Assembly: GCA_020632875.1 (NCBI GenBank) | Contig: JACKET010000001.1 | Location: 806,001 to 870,000 of the forward strand | DNA from: Alphaproteobacteria bacterium | GTDB taxonomy: Bacteria > Myxococcota_A > UBA796 > GCA-2862545 | Length of the DNA: 64,000 nt | Direction: 5' to 3' | In this document: positions 43,602 to 54,611 of the stretch, in pieces | Numbering within the stretch: the stretch's first letter is position 1 | Layout of the letters: each line of letters begins with the position of its first letter | Notes under the pieces: generated by a model | What the model saw: the letters and a program-made list of their open reading frames with translations, nothing else | Database searches by the model: none | What the model was told of the DNA's origin: nothing | Program-made: the position numbers and the translations under genes

Positions 43602-44572
43602 AGACGCTCCGCCACATCCGGCCCCGCCGCGGCATGACCATCCTCGAGATGACGGTCGCCATCGCCGTGCTGCTCGTGATGAGCCTGATCGTCTACCAGA
43701 GCCTCGCGAGCTCCATCGAGTTCAACCAGCTGCTGTCGAAGCGCGATGCGACGACGCGCACGGCCCGGGCGACGCTGTCGAAGCTCCGACGGGAGATCCA
43801 GCTCGCGTACCTCACGCCCTCGCGCGAGGCCGTCGAGACCGTGCAGACCGTGTTCGTCGGCATGGACGAGGAGCCCGACAAGCTCTACTTCGCGACCCTC
43901 GCGCACCAGCGCCTCTACGTCGACTCGCGCGAGAGCGACCAGGCCGAGATCACCGTGTGGGCCGAGTCTTCGCCGCGCGACGTGGGCGACGGATACATCC
44001 TGTACCACCGCGAATCGCCGCGGGTCGACCACGAGCCCGGCGAGGGCGGCCGCGTGTACCCGCTCGCCTACAACGTCCGCTCGTTCAACGTGCGGTACCT
44101 CGACCCGCAGACCAACGAATGGCGCGACGAGTGGGACACGCGGAACACCGACACGCTGTACCGCCTGCCGCGGGCCGTCGAGATCGGGCTCGTGCTCATC
44201 GCCGAGGACCCGGACGACCCCGACCGCACGATCGACGTGCCGTTCCTGTCGCGGTTCACGCTGAACTACGCCCAGAACCTCGCGAAGGAGTTCGTCGGGC
44301 TCGACCAGGTGGCCACGGGCACCGACGGCATCCAGGGCAACGTGGATGGCGCCGGCAACGCGCTGCCCACGAACAACTCCCCGATCCCGCCGCTCGGCGG
44401 CGGTCGGATGCCGGGCGGCAACAACTGGGGTGCGCAGGCCGGCGGGGGCAGCCGCACCCGCACGCAGACCTCGCGTCCCACCACGCCCACCGGGGGCGGC
44501 GTCGGCCAGCCGCGCATCCCGGGTGCGAACTTCGGCCTGCCCGGTGCGGCCGGCGGCGGAGGTGGCAAGTGA
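43598..44572 (+). CDS. gspJ: Minor pseudopilin GspJ
   Basis: 324 residues; the ATG overlaps the gspI stop. It has a normal 12-residue leader (MKTLRHIRPRRG) followed by MTILEMTVAIAVLLVMSLIVYQSLA with Glu5. The soluble domain (about 40-240) shows the GspJ strands (EITVWAESSPRDVGDGYILYHRES; VRSFNVRYLDPQTNEWRDEWD). The last about 75 residues are a Gly/Pro/Asn/Thr-rich, probably disordered tail. It forms the pseudopilus tip with GspI and GspK. Confidence 0.9.
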   Translation: MKTLRHIRPRRGMTILEMTVAIAVLLVMSLIVYQSLASSIEFNQLLSKRDATTRTARATLSKLRREIQLAYLTPSREAVETVQTVFVGMDEEPDKLYFATLAHQRLYVDSRESDQAEITVWAESSPRDVGDGYILYHRESPRVDHEPGEGGRVYPLAYNVRSFNVRYLDPQTNEWRDEWDTRNTDTLYRLPRAVEIGLVLIAEDPDDPDRTIDVPFLSRFTLNYAQNLAKEFVGLDQVATGTDGIQGNVDGAGNALPTNNSPIPPLGGGRMPGGNNWGAQAGGGSRTRTQTSRPTTPTGGGVGQPRIPGANFGLPGAAGGGGGK

Positions 44573-45813
44573 GCGCGATCCGTCGGCTCTGGCGCGAGCT
44601 GGTGCGCCCCCGCGGGCACCAGCGGCACCGCTTCTACCGCGTCGGGCGCGGCTCGCGCGCGGGTGTCGCGCTCCTGATGGTCATCACGAGCATCATGATG
44701 CTGACCATCCTCGTCACCGAGATCTCCCACGGCGCCGCGGTGCGCACGCAGCTCGCCCGGCACCACCGCGACGAGGTGAAGGCCGAGATGCTGGCGACCT
44801 CGGGCGTGCAGATCTACCGGCTCGTGCTGATGGCCAGCAAGATGCTCGGCAGCAACCCGATGATCTCGCAGTTCTCCCAGATGATGGGGATCAACGGCGA
44901 TTCGCTCTGGCAGATGATCCCGTTCATCAACACGCAGATGATGCGGATGATCCTCGTCACCGGCGGCGACGTCGAGGACATCGGGGCCGGCGGGCTCACC
45001 GACGAGCAGGTCGCGAAGTCCCGCGAGCGCTCCAGCGCCTTCGACAAGAACTTCCTCGACTTCGACGGCGACTTCCAGGCCCGCGTCGACGACGAGAACC
45101 GCTTCATCTTCGTCGGCAACTTCTCGGCCCGCGACCTCGAGAACCTGCAGCAGAGCGCGGTCACGCAGCAGCTCATGGGCCTGATGACCCGCGAGAACTA
45201 CGACCAGTACCTCTACGACAACAACCTCGAGAAGATGGAGCTGATCGCGAACCTCGTCGACTGGACCGACCCCGACGACACCCGCCTGTGGGAGGGCGGT
45301 CGCGAAGACGCCCTGTACGAGCGGCTCGACAGCCCGTACCGCAGCAAGAACGCCCCGTTCGACACGCTCGACGAGATCCGCCTCGTCGACGGCTGGCACC
45401 TCGACGGCGTGTGGGAGCGGATGGGCCGGCACCTGACGATCTACGGCGGCGGCAAGGTGAACGTGAACACCGCCCACCGGCCCGTCATCTTCGCGCTCAT
45501 CCAGGGCTACACCGACGTGCAGTACCCCGACCAGGTCATCTCGGACTGGGTCGACGTGTTCATGCAGTACCGCGGCCTGCCGATGGCCGAGGGCGGCCTG
45601 TACGTACGGAACGGCCAACAGTTCTACCAGTTCATGACCGAGCAGGTCGGGGTGCCCCTGCGCGAGGAAGTGCAGAACGTCGTCACCGGCGAGAGCACGA
45701 CCTTCCGGATCACCTCGTCGGGCGAGGTCGGTGACGCCCGGGTCGAGATCACGGCCGTCATCGACTACTCGCGCAATGCCACCGGGGACATCCTCTACTG
45801 GAAGGTGAAGTAA
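44569..45813 (+). CDS. gspK: Minor pseudopilin GspK
   Basis: 414 residues from a GTG overlapping the gspJ stop. The hydrophobic start after GSRAG is VALLMVITSIMMLTILVTEI and lacks Glu5, as is usual for GspK. The leader is about 32 residues and basic. The large soluble part has the GspK calcium-binding and helical insert pattern (LVDWTDPDDTRLW; YRSKNAPFDTLDEIRLVDG; GGGKVNVNTA), with an unusual Met-rich stretch at about 85-130. It caps the pseudopilus. Confidence 0.92.
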   Translation: MSAIRRLWRELVRPRGHQRHRFYRVGRGSRAGVALLMVITSIMMLTILVTEISHGAAVRTQLARHHRDEVKAEMLATSGVQIYRLVLMASKMLGSNPMISQFSQMMGINGDSLWQMIPFINTQMMRMILVTGGDVEDIGAGGLTDEQVAKSRERSSAFDKNFLDFDGDFQARVDDENRFIFVGNFSARDLENLQQSAVTQQLMGLMTRENYDQYLYDNNLEKMELIANLVDWTDPDDTRLWEGGREDALYERLDSPYRSKNAPFDTLDEIRLVDGWHLDGVWERMGRHLTIYGGGKVNVNTAHRPVIFALIQGYTDVQYPDQVISDWVDVFMQYRGLPMAEGGLYVRNGQQFYQFMTEQVGVPLREEVQNVVTGESTTFRITSSGEVGDARVEITAVIDYSRNATGDILYWKVK

Positions 45814-47414
45814 TGCCGCTGCTGATCGGCGTGGACCTCGGGTCGCACGCAGTGAAGGTCACGACCTACCGCAGCGCGGGCCGTCGCGTGGAGCTCGAGC
45901 ATCGCTTCAGCTACCCCGTGCCGCAGTCCGGAGGGGTGCCGCCGCTCGCGGCGCGCCTGGCGGCGCTCGAGGCCCTGCTCGACGAGAACCCCGGCTGGAC
46001 CTCCGCGACCGTGGGCCTCGTGCTCCCGGGCGAAGAGGCGTCCTTCCGCCCCATGTCGATGCCCTTCACCGACCGCGCGCAGGTCGAGAAGACCCTGCCG
46101 TTCGCCATCGAGGGCGAGGTTCCCTACGACCTGGACGACATGGTGCTCGGTTGGCGGTCGGCGCGCGACGGCGACAAGTCGCGGGTCATGGCCATCCTCA
46201 CGCGGCGCGACGTGCTCCAGCGGTACCTCGCCGCGATGAAGGAGCGCGGCGTCGACCCGCGGGTCGTCGTCCCCGACGGCGAGCTGCTCGGGGCCTACGC
46301 GACCTCGGGCACCGTCGCCGTGGTCGACATCGGGCACACGCACACCATGGTCTCCGTCGTCCAGGACGGCGAGGTCCGCGCGACGCGCGCCGTGAACGTC
46401 GGCGGCTGGAACTTCACGCGCGCCATCCAGGGGGCCCTCGGCTGCGAGTGGGGCGAGGCCGAGGCGCTGAAGCACGGCGCCGTCCACGACGACGATGCCA
46501 CCGAGAGCCTCGAGGCGCGGTCGGGCTACGCCACGCTGGCGCCCGCCGCGAAGGCCGCGATGGACGGGGCCGTCGGCCAGCTCCTCGCCGAGATCCGCTC
46601 CACCCTCATCCGCTTCGAGGACGAGATCGAGCTCGACATCGAGGAGATCCGGGTGTCGGGCGGCAGCGCGCGCATCCCCGAGCTGCTCGAGTACCTCTCG
46701 GGCGACCTCGGGCTGCCCGTCACGCCGGTGTCCGACGACGACGGCGCCATCCCGCCGGCCTTCGCGACGAGCCATGCCATCGCGCGGTACGTGTCGGGCC
46801 TCTCCGAGGCTCCGGCCGTCGATCTGCGCGTCGGAGAGCTGTCCTTCACGGGCGGCGTCAACACGCTCCGCGCGGTCCTGACCTACGGCACGGCGGGCGC
46901 GGCGTTCTTCGCGGTCGCCGCGGTCGCCATCTTCGCCTTCCAGTACGTCAGCCTGCTCGGCGAGCTGTCCGAGGTGAACGGGCGCATCACGTCCGTCGTC
47001 ACCGAGACGTTCCCCCAGGTCCCGGCCGACATGGCGGACTCGGGCACGAAGGCCGTCGCGGTCATGACCGAGTTCACCGGTGACACCGTGTCGCGCTCCG
47101 AGCTCCTCCCGCCCGCGAACCCGGGCGAGCCCCGCACGGTCGCGCGGCTCTACGAGCTCACGAACGCGTTCCCGCCGCACGCCGAGGTCGAGATCGAGCT
47201 CACGAGCCTCGAGGTGCTCCCGACGCTCATCGTGTTCGAGGGCGAGACCGCCGGCTTCGCCGAGTCGGCGAAGATCGAGGAATCGCTGCAGGGCCACGCG
47301 AAGTTCAAGAGCGCGAACAAGGACAGCGAGAACCGCACGACGGCCGGGAAGGTGAAGTTCAAGTTCAGCATCCCGCTCGACGGCAGCGGCGAGACCGACG
47401 AGGAGGCAGGCTGA
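45813..47414 (+). CDS. gspL: Type II secretion protein GspL (PilM-like N-terminal domain)
   Basis: 533 residues; the ATG overlaps the TAA of gspK. Residues 1-340 are an actin-fold cytoplasmic domain (LLIGVDLGSHAVKVTTY; MPFTDRAQVEKTLPFAIEGEVPYDLDDMVL; VAVVDIGHTHTMVSVVQDG) of the GspL/PilM type. One membrane helix lies at about 353-375, followed by a periplasmic domain of about 150 residues. GspL anchors the ATPase GspE to the membrane and pairs with GspM. It is longer than the about 400 residues usual in Proteobacteria. Confidence 0.9.
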   Translation: MPLLIGVDLGSHAVKVTTYRSAGRRVELEHRFSYPVPQSGGVPPLAARLAALEALLDENPGWTSATVGLVLPGEEASFRPMSMPFTDRAQVEKTLPFAIEGEVPYDLDDMVLGWRSARDGDKSRVMAILTRRDVLQRYLAAMKERGVDPRVVVPDGELLGAYATSGTVAVVDIGHTHTMVSVVQDGEVRATRAVNVGGWNFTRAIQGALGCEWGEAEALKHGAVHDDDATESLEARSGYATLAPAAKAAMDGAVGQLLAEIRSTLIRFEDEIELDIEEIRVSGGSARIPELLEYLSGDLGLPVTPVSDDDGAIPPAFATSHAIARYVSGLSEAPAVDLRVGELSFTGGVNTLRAVLTYGTAGAAFFAVAAVAIFAFQYVSLLGELSEVNGRITSVVTETFPQVPADMADSGTKAVAVMTEFTGDTVSRSELLPPANPGEPRTVARLYELTNAFPPHAEVEIELTSLEVLPTLIVFEGETAGFAESAKIEESLQGHAKFKSANKDSENRTTAGKVKFKFSIPLDGSGETDEEAG

Positions 47415-47977
47415 TGGCGACCGGAATCCGCGGGGCCGTCGAGGCCCAGCTCGAGAAGATGTCTCCGCGTGACAAGAAGCTGCTCACGGGGCTCATCCTG
47501 TTCGTCAGCTTCGTGGTGCTCGCGCTCATGACGTACACGCTCGTCAGCGTGCGGCAGGGCCTCGAGTCGAACGTGCGCAGCGCGAAGACCACGCTCATCG
47601 AGGTGCAGCGCCTGCAGCGCGAGTACGACGTGGCCGCCGCCACGCTGAAGGCCCAGGAGTCGCGGCTCGAGCAGTACGCCGGCCAGCAGCTCTCGGCGTA
47701 CGTCGAGCAGCTCGCCGACGAGCAGGGCATCAAGGAAGGCCTGCGCGACGCCCAGCGCGTCGAGCAGATCGAAGAGAACGGCGTCACCATGACCAAGTGG
47801 AAGGTCGTGCTGAAGGGCCGCAGCTACGACGAGGCCATCCGGTTCCTGCTCGCGCTCGAGAACAACGGGTACCCCCTCAAGGTCGAGACGGCGCGGATGA
47901 AGCGCGTCACCGTGAAGCGCGAAGCGGCGGTCGACCTCACCATCGAGCTCTACACGTTCAAGGTCGCCGAGTCATGA
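47414..47977 (+). CDS. gspM: Type II secretion protein GspM
   Basis: 187 residues; the ATG overlaps the gspL stop. MSPRDKKLLTGLILFVSFVVLALMTYTLV is the single membrane helix near the N-terminus, followed by a coiled coil (VQRLQREYDVAAATLKAQESRLEQY) and a ferredoxin-like periplasmic part (GRSYDEAIRFLLALENNGYPL). It binds GspL in the inner-membrane platform. It overlaps gspN by 4 bp. Confidence 0.88.
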   Translation: MATGIRGAVEAQLEKMSPRDKKLLTGLILFVSFVVLALMTYTLVSVRQGLESNVRSAKTTLIEVQRLQREYDVAAATLKAQESRLEQYAGQQLSAYVEQLADEQGIKEGLRDAQRVEQIEENGVTMTKWKVVLKGRSYDEAIRFLLALENNGYPLKVETARMKRVTVKREAAVDLTIELYTFKVAES

Positions 47978-49200
47978 AGCGCCTCCTCGTCCTGTTCGTC
48001 GGCCTGATCTGGGCCTTCGTGCTCTTCCTCGTCACGTTCCGGCTGACCTTCCCGAGCGACGCCGTGGCGGAGCGGGTGGAGTACCAGGTGTCGACCGCGA
48101 CCCGGGGGAACTACGCCCTCGATCTCGGCTCGGTGGGCCCGTGGTGGCTCGGCCTGTCGACCGACTCCGTGAAGCTCTACACCCGCGAGAAGCGCACCGA
48201 TCCGCCGAACAAGCTCATGCTGCTCGCCACCGACGCGCGCATGGCGGCGGGCGTCTTCAGCCTGATGCGGCGCGAGCCGCGCGTCTCGGGCTCGATCACG
48301 CTCGGCCTCGACGGCACCCTCGACTACGTCATCGGCACGTCGATGGACGACAAGGGCAAGCAGCTCATGGTCACCGAGGTGCTCCTGAACGGCGAGAGCT
48401 TCCCGATCGGCGAGCTCCTGGCCCTCGTTCCCGGAGCCGAGATGGACGCGAACGGCGCCATCGACCTCGAGCTCGATCTCGACGCGCCGGAGGGCCTGTC
48501 GAAGGCGGACGGCGTCATCGACATCACGGGCAAGGGGCTGACGCTGATCAACCCGACGATCATGGACTTCCCGCTCGGTCGCGACGTGGTGCTCGAGGAG
48601 ATCGAGCTCAAGCTCGACGCCGACGAGGGGCGGGCCCGCGTCGAGCGCGGCCTCATCAAGAGCGACGTGGCGAACCTCCGCATCACCGGGGACATCTCGC
48701 TCAACAACGACTTCGCGCGCTCCAACCTGAACATCGACATCGAGGTCGAGCTCGACGAGTCGATGAAGGCCTTCGAGAGCATGCTCAAGTCCGCCGAGAA
48801 GGGCGGGAAGTACGTCTACGAGTGCCGCGGCCCGCTCAACGCGCTCGACCGCATCTGCCGGCCCGCAGGGGCCACGGCGAAGGCCCGCCCGGCGCGTCCG
48901 CGTCCCACGGCGGGGGCCGGCGGTGGCACCGACGCGGTCCGCCCGGCGCCCGCGCAGACCGACGAAGAACGCGAGCAGCGCCGGAAGGAGCTGCAGGACC
49001 GGCTCGCCAAGCGCCGCGAGGAGCGCCGCGCCCAGCGCGAGGCCGGCACCGGCCCGAAGCGCCCCGGCGAAGACGTCGCGACGCCCGAGGACGAAGAGCT
49101 CCCGCCCGAAGAAGACCTTCCGCCCGAGGAAGACCTTCCGCCCGACGAGGAGGAGGTCCCGCTCGACGAAGGGGACGACGGCGAGTTCTTCGAGGAGTGA
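47974..49200 (+). CDS. gspN: Type II secretion protein GspN
   Basis: 408 residues; ATGA overlap with gspM. An N-terminal membrane helix (RLLVLFVGLIWAFVLFLVTFR) precedes a long beta-rich periplasmic domain (GSITLGLDGTLDYVIG; GKGLTLINPTIMDFPLGRDVVLEEIELKLDADEGRARVERG), which is the GspN/AsmA-like pattern. A charged C-terminal tail of about 115 residues (basic, then very acidic with EEDLPPEEDLPP repeats) is not typical and looks disordered. GspN is optional in type II systems; its role is not settled. Confidence 0.85.
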   Translation: MKRLLVLFVGLIWAFVLFLVTFRLTFPSDAVAERVEYQVSTATRGNYALDLGSVGPWWLGLSTDSVKLYTREKRTDPPNKLMLLATDARMAAGVFSLMRREPRVSGSITLGLDGTLDYVIGTSMDDKGKQLMVTEVLLNGESFPIGELLALVPGAEMDANGAIDLELDLDAPEGLSKADGVIDITGKGLTLINPTIMDFPLGRDVVLEEIELKLDADEGRARVERGLIKSDVANLRITGDISLNNDFARSNLNIDIEVELDESMKAFESMLKSAEKGGKYVYECRGPLNALDRICRPAGATAKARPARPRPTAGAGGGTDAVRPAPAQTDEEREQRRKELQDRLAKRREERRAQREAGTGPKRPGEDVATPEDEELPPEEDLPPEEDLPPDEEEVPLDEGDDGEFFEE

Positions 49201-49580
49201 CGCCCTCGGCGTGGATGGACCTCGAGGTGAAGCTCCACACGGGCGGCATCTCGCGGTACGCGAGGATCCAGCTCCGGATCCGTCCGGGCTGCCCGGCGAT
49301 CGACGGGTCGCTCGTCGACCAGGACGGGAATCCGGCGGAGGCCATGCTCCTGCCCGCGCTCGCGGCGCTGGAGCAGGCGGGCACCGACGCCGGCCAGACC
49401 TTCCAGGTCCACGTGGAGCGGGTGTGGGTGCATCCGATCGACACGCGACCGGACGACTTCGAGCGGCTGCTCCGCGGCGCCGTGCGGCTCGCGTCCCGCT
49501 ACGGCCTCGGCGGCGACCGCGCCTGGGGCGAGGCCTGGTCGCCCGCCCGGTGGTTCCGGGTACGGTGCGTCAGGCCGTGA
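49197..49580 (+). CDS. Small protein at the end of the gsp operon, function unknown
   Basis: 127 residues from a GTG overlapping the gspN stop (GTGA); an ATG six codons later is an alternative. There is no signal peptide or membrane segment. Strands such as LEVKLHTGGISRYARIQLRIRPG and FQVHVERVWVHPIDTRPDDFERLL suggest a compact alpha/beta protein. It is not part of standard gsp operons. Its 3' end overlaps the convergent thiE by 11 bp. Confidence 0.6.
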   Translation: MTPSAWMDLEVKLHTGGISRYARIQLRIRPGCPAIDGSLVDQDGNPAEAMLLPALAALEQAGTDAGQTFQVHVERVWVHPIDTRPDDFERLLRGAVRLASRYGLGGDRAWGEAWSPARWFRVRCVRP

Positions 49581-50166
49581 GGAACGCGCGGATGGCCGCC
49601 GCCGGGTCGTCGGCCTCGCAGACGCCGCGGATGACCGCCCACGCGTCGGCCCCCGCCGCGCGGACCTCGGGCACGCGCTCGACCGTGATGCCGCCGATGG
49701 CGACGAGCGGCAGCGCGGTGCGCGCCCGGGCCTCGCGGAGCAGCGCAAGCCCGCGGACGGGCTTCGGCCGGGAGAGGTTCGGGGTCGCGTACATCGGGCC
49801 GACGGCCACGTAGTCGGCGTGGGGGAGGGAGGATGCGAGCTCGTCCGGCGTGTTGTTCGAGATCCCGATGAGCACGTCCGGGCCGACGATTTCGCGCACC
49901 TCGGCCGCGTGGCGGTCGGCCTGGCCGACGTGCACGCCGTCGGCGCCGACGCGCGCCGCGATCTCGGCGTGGTCGTTCACCACCAGCAGCGCGCCCGCGG
50001 GTCGCGTGAAGGCGAGACACTCGCGCGCCACGGCCTCGATGTCGCCCGGTGCCCACCCCTTGCAGCGCACCTGCACGATGCGACACCCGGCCTGCACGAA
50101 CGCGCGCGCGAGCAACGCCGGGTTTCGATCGGAACCCGCGTCGGCGATGGCGTACAGCCCGCGCAC
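49570..50166 (-). CDS. thiE: Thiamine-phosphate synthase
   Basis: 198 residues from GTG 50166; a TTG further upstream is possible, since no good ribosome site marks either. ThiE motifs are clear: RIVQVRCKGW, VVNDHAEIAARVGADGVHVGQAD, VLIGISNNTPDEL, YVAVGPMYATPNLSRP and VAIGGITVERV. It couples HMP pyrophosphate with thiazole phosphate to give thiamine phosphate. QVRCKG replaces the common QLRxK. It is 26 kb from thiC. The upstream 123 bp are shared with the divergent transglycosylase gene. Confidence 0.9.
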   Translation of the reverse strand: MRGLYAIADAGSDRNPALLARAFVQAGCRIVQVRCKGWAPGDIEAVARECLAFTRPAGALLVVNDHAEIAARVGADGVHVGQADRHAAEVREIVGPDVLIGISNNTPDELASSLPHADYVAVGPMYATPNLSRPKPVRGLALLREARARTALPLVAIGGITVERVPEVRAAGADAWAVIRGVCEADDPAAAIRAFLTA

Positions 50167-50289
50167 ACGGGCGCGATTTCGTTCGCGAGAGTGGACAGAT
50201 CCGCGCGAAGCTGACAAAGTACGGTCCTCCCCTCCGCGGACTCTCCCCCCTGTCCGCAACCTCCCGCCCCATACTCCCCGGAAAGCGCC

Positions 50290-52174
50290 ATGACCACGCT
50301 CCTGACCTGGCTCGTCCTCGCCATGCCTGCGTTCGCCGCCGAGGCTCCACCCGAGACCGAGCCGGCCGACGCGTCCGATGACGCCGAGGCCGTCGAGCTG
50401 GAGCCGGGCGCGGTCGACGACCTCCCGGCGGTCGAGGAGGGGCCCGACTCCGACGCGCCGGCCGAAGACCCGCCGTCCGATGGCATCTGGCAGTGGGTCG
50501 AAAAGCTCGACGGCGAGATCCCGACCGACGAGCAGCTCGAGGCCCTCGTCGAGTCCGAGCGCGAGCACCTCTCCGAGCAGTCGCTGCTCGACGAGCTCCT
50601 CGCGCAAGACCCCCCGACGCGCATGTACGACGACCCGGCGGGCGTGCTGTACGTCGACCCGCTGTTCCTCGATCAGGTCGACCCGAAGGAGTTCGACATC
50701 CCGGTCGAGGTGAACGGCGCGGTCGAGAAGTGGGTCGAGTACTTCACGGGTCCCGGCCGCAAGTACTACGCGCGGTGGCTCACGCGCAGCACGCGCTACC
50801 GCCCGATGATGTACGAGAAGCTCGACAAGGCCGGGCTTCCGCGCGACCTCGTGTACCTCTCGATGATCGAGAGCGGCTACAACGCGCACGCGTACAGCCA
50901 CGCCCACGCGGCGGGGCTCTGGCAGTTCATCCCGAGCACCGGCAAGCTCTACAAGCTGCGCGTCGACTACTGGGTCGACGACCGCCGCGACCCGGCCCGC
51001 TCGACCGATGCCGCCATCGCGTTCCTCGGCGAGCTGCACCAGATGTTCGGCGACTGGCGCCTCGCGTGGGCGGCCTACAACACCGGCCCGGGCCGCGTGC
51101 GTCGCGCGGTGCGCAGCTCCGGCACGAGCGACTTCTGGAAGATCGCCAGCGGCCCGTACCTCGCGGCCGAGACCGACAACTACGTGCCGAAGATCATGGC
51201 CGCCGCCATCATCGGCAAGCACCCCGAGCGCTACGGCTTCACCGACATCGCGTACCAGGACGTGCTCGCGTACGACGAGGTCGCGGTCGAGGGCTCCGTC
51301 GAGGTGTCGATCCTCGCGAAGTCCGCGGGGATGTCGGAGGACGACTTCCGCTTCCTGAACCCCGCGCTGCGCCGCTACGCGACGCCGCCCGAGGGCCACA
51401 CCATCCGCGTCCTCGCCGGCCAGAAGGACACCTTCACCGCGGCGCTCGCGAAGGTCCCGAAGGACCAGCGCCTCGCCTTCACCCGGCACACCGTCAAGAA
51501 GGGCGAGACCCTCTCGAAGATCGCCGCCACCTACGGCGTGAGCACGGCGGCTATCAGCCGCGCGAACCGCCTGGCGAACGTGAACCGGATCTACGTCGGC
51601 ATGCGGCTCGTCATCCCGCGCGGCGGCTTCGACCCGTCCGACATGGTGGCCGACGACACGCCCGCGCCGAAGGCCTCTTCGGGCAGCACGTCGACGGCGG
51701 TTTCGGTGCACACGGTGCGGAAGGGCGACACGCTGTCGGGCATCGCGGCGCGCTACGGCACGTCGACCACCACGCTCCGCGCGCTCAACGGCATCTCGGG
51801 CAGCCAGATCTACGTCGGCCAGAAGCTCAAGGTGAAGGGCACCGCGAAGCCCGCGTCGACCTCGTCCACCTCGGTGGCGCGCACCACGCTGCACACCATC
51901 CAGCGCGGCGAGACGCTCTCGGGCATCGCGGCGAAGTACGGCACCAACACCGCAGCGCTGCAGAAGCTCAACGGCATCCGCAACGCCTCGTCCATCCAGA
52001 GCGGCCAGAAGATCAAGGTCCCGGCGAGCGGGGTCGCTTCGTCCTCGTGGAGCACGTACACCGTGCGCGCGGGCGACAGCCTCGGGAAGATCGCGTCCAA
52101 CAAGGGCTGCACGGTCGCCCAGCTGCAGGAGTGGAACGGCCTGAAGAGCACGACCATCCACCCCGGCCAGCAGC

Positions 52175-52191
<17 letters not shown>
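50290..52191 (+). CDS. MltD-like lytic transglycosylase with four LysM domains
   Basis: 633 residues. A signal peptide (MTTLLTWLVLAMPAFA) is followed by an acidic region to about 75. The SLT domain has catalytic Glu194 in MIESGYNAHAYSHAHAAGLWQF and the later AWAAYNTGPGRVRRA. Four LysM repeats start at about 397, 473, 534 and 590 (for example HTVRKGDTLSGIAARYGTSTTTLRALNG), joined by Ser/Thr-rich linkers. It cleaves peptidoglycan glycan strands in the periplasm while the LysM domains hold the wall. Its end overlaps the convergent kinase gene by 17 bp. Confidence 0.92.
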
Positions 52192-53448
<1,257 letters not shown>

Positions 53449-53449
<1 letters not shown>

Positions 53450-54570
53450 TACGCCCGCACCTCCGCCCACGTGGTCACGGTCATGGTCTGGTTGTGCAGG
53501 TCGCACCCACCTTCGATGCCGGGCGAGAGCTCACCGTAGCTGTAGAAGCCCGTGAGCCGGCTCCCGGCCGGAAGCCGCTCGAGCGTCTCCTCGACCTCCT
53601 CCTCGGTGCGCTCGCCCAGCACGAGCCGGCGGCCGACGCAGCTCACGGCGAGCCCGAGCACGGGCCCGTCGGCGCGGACCGCGTGCGCGGCGGCGTCACC
53701 GGCGGCATCGACGAGGTTCTCGGAGTCGGCGCGCATGAGCTGCACCTTCGAGCCCTGCGGGATGTCGCCCGCGAAGGTCATCGTCTGGGCGGTCTCGTCG
53801 ACGGCGAGGATCGTGCGGACGATGTCCAGACGGGCCCCGTCGCGCAGGCTCAGCGGGAACAGCAGCCCCGTGGCGGGCAGCCCGCTGGCGCGGTCGCCGA
53901 GGTACTCCTTGTAGAGCGCCAGCGCCGGGCGCCCGTCGAGCTCGTACAGCACGTTGCCGATCGACCGCGTGACCCGACGCTCGACCCCGAACGGTCGCCA
54001 GCCGCCCTGGGAGCCGTGCCCCACGACGAGCGCGTCGCCGTAGAGCCCGATGGCCCGGATGACGCCCGAGCGCGCCTGCTCGCCGTCGAAGACCCACGTG
54101 CGCTCGAACCGCGCCCCGTCTCCCGCCAGCCCGCCCGTGACGACGATGCCGGCCGGCAGCGCGTTCTGCACGCCCTTCGCGAGCTCCGAGCCGTTGACGC
54201 CGAGCCCGTCGGAGAGGAGGAACACGTGCCGCAGGTCGGCGCCCTTCTCGAGGAGCGCGGCGGCCAGCGCGGCTCCCGCGCCCTTCGAGTGGGAGGCGTC
54301 GGTGATGGGGTGGGTGACGCCCTCCGCGCGCACGCGGTCGAACGTCACGATCGCGGCCACCAGGGTGCCCTCGTGGACCGTGTCGGCCAGGATCTCCCCC
54401 GACGAGCTGCATCCCGCCACGACGGCATCGGGGTACGCCTCGCAGAGCGCGCGCAGCGGCGCGGGCGCGTCCATCAGCGCGGTGTCGCCGAACGCGAGCA
54501 CCACCGTTGCATCCGTCGTGGGCAGGGGGGCGTCCCACCCGCCGTTCCAGTGCCGTAGCTCGACCTTCAT
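53449..54570 (-). CDS. FIST-domain sensor protein
   Basis: 373 residues; the ATG follows GGGAGGCGG. The FIST N half contains DAVVAGCSSSGEILADTVHEGTLV and LSDGLGVNGSELAKGVQ; the FIST C half contains DGRPALALYKEYLGDRASGLP, RADSENLVDAAGDAA and LAVSCVGRRLVLGERTEEEV. FIST proteins are predicted small-ligand sensors that feed signalling enzymes. One-base overlap with the kinase gene shows they work together. It is 41 bp from the divergent moeA start. Confidence 0.92.
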
Positions 54571-54611
54571 CCCGCCTCCCGATACCGAATCGTCCCATCC
54601 CCAGGTGCGCA

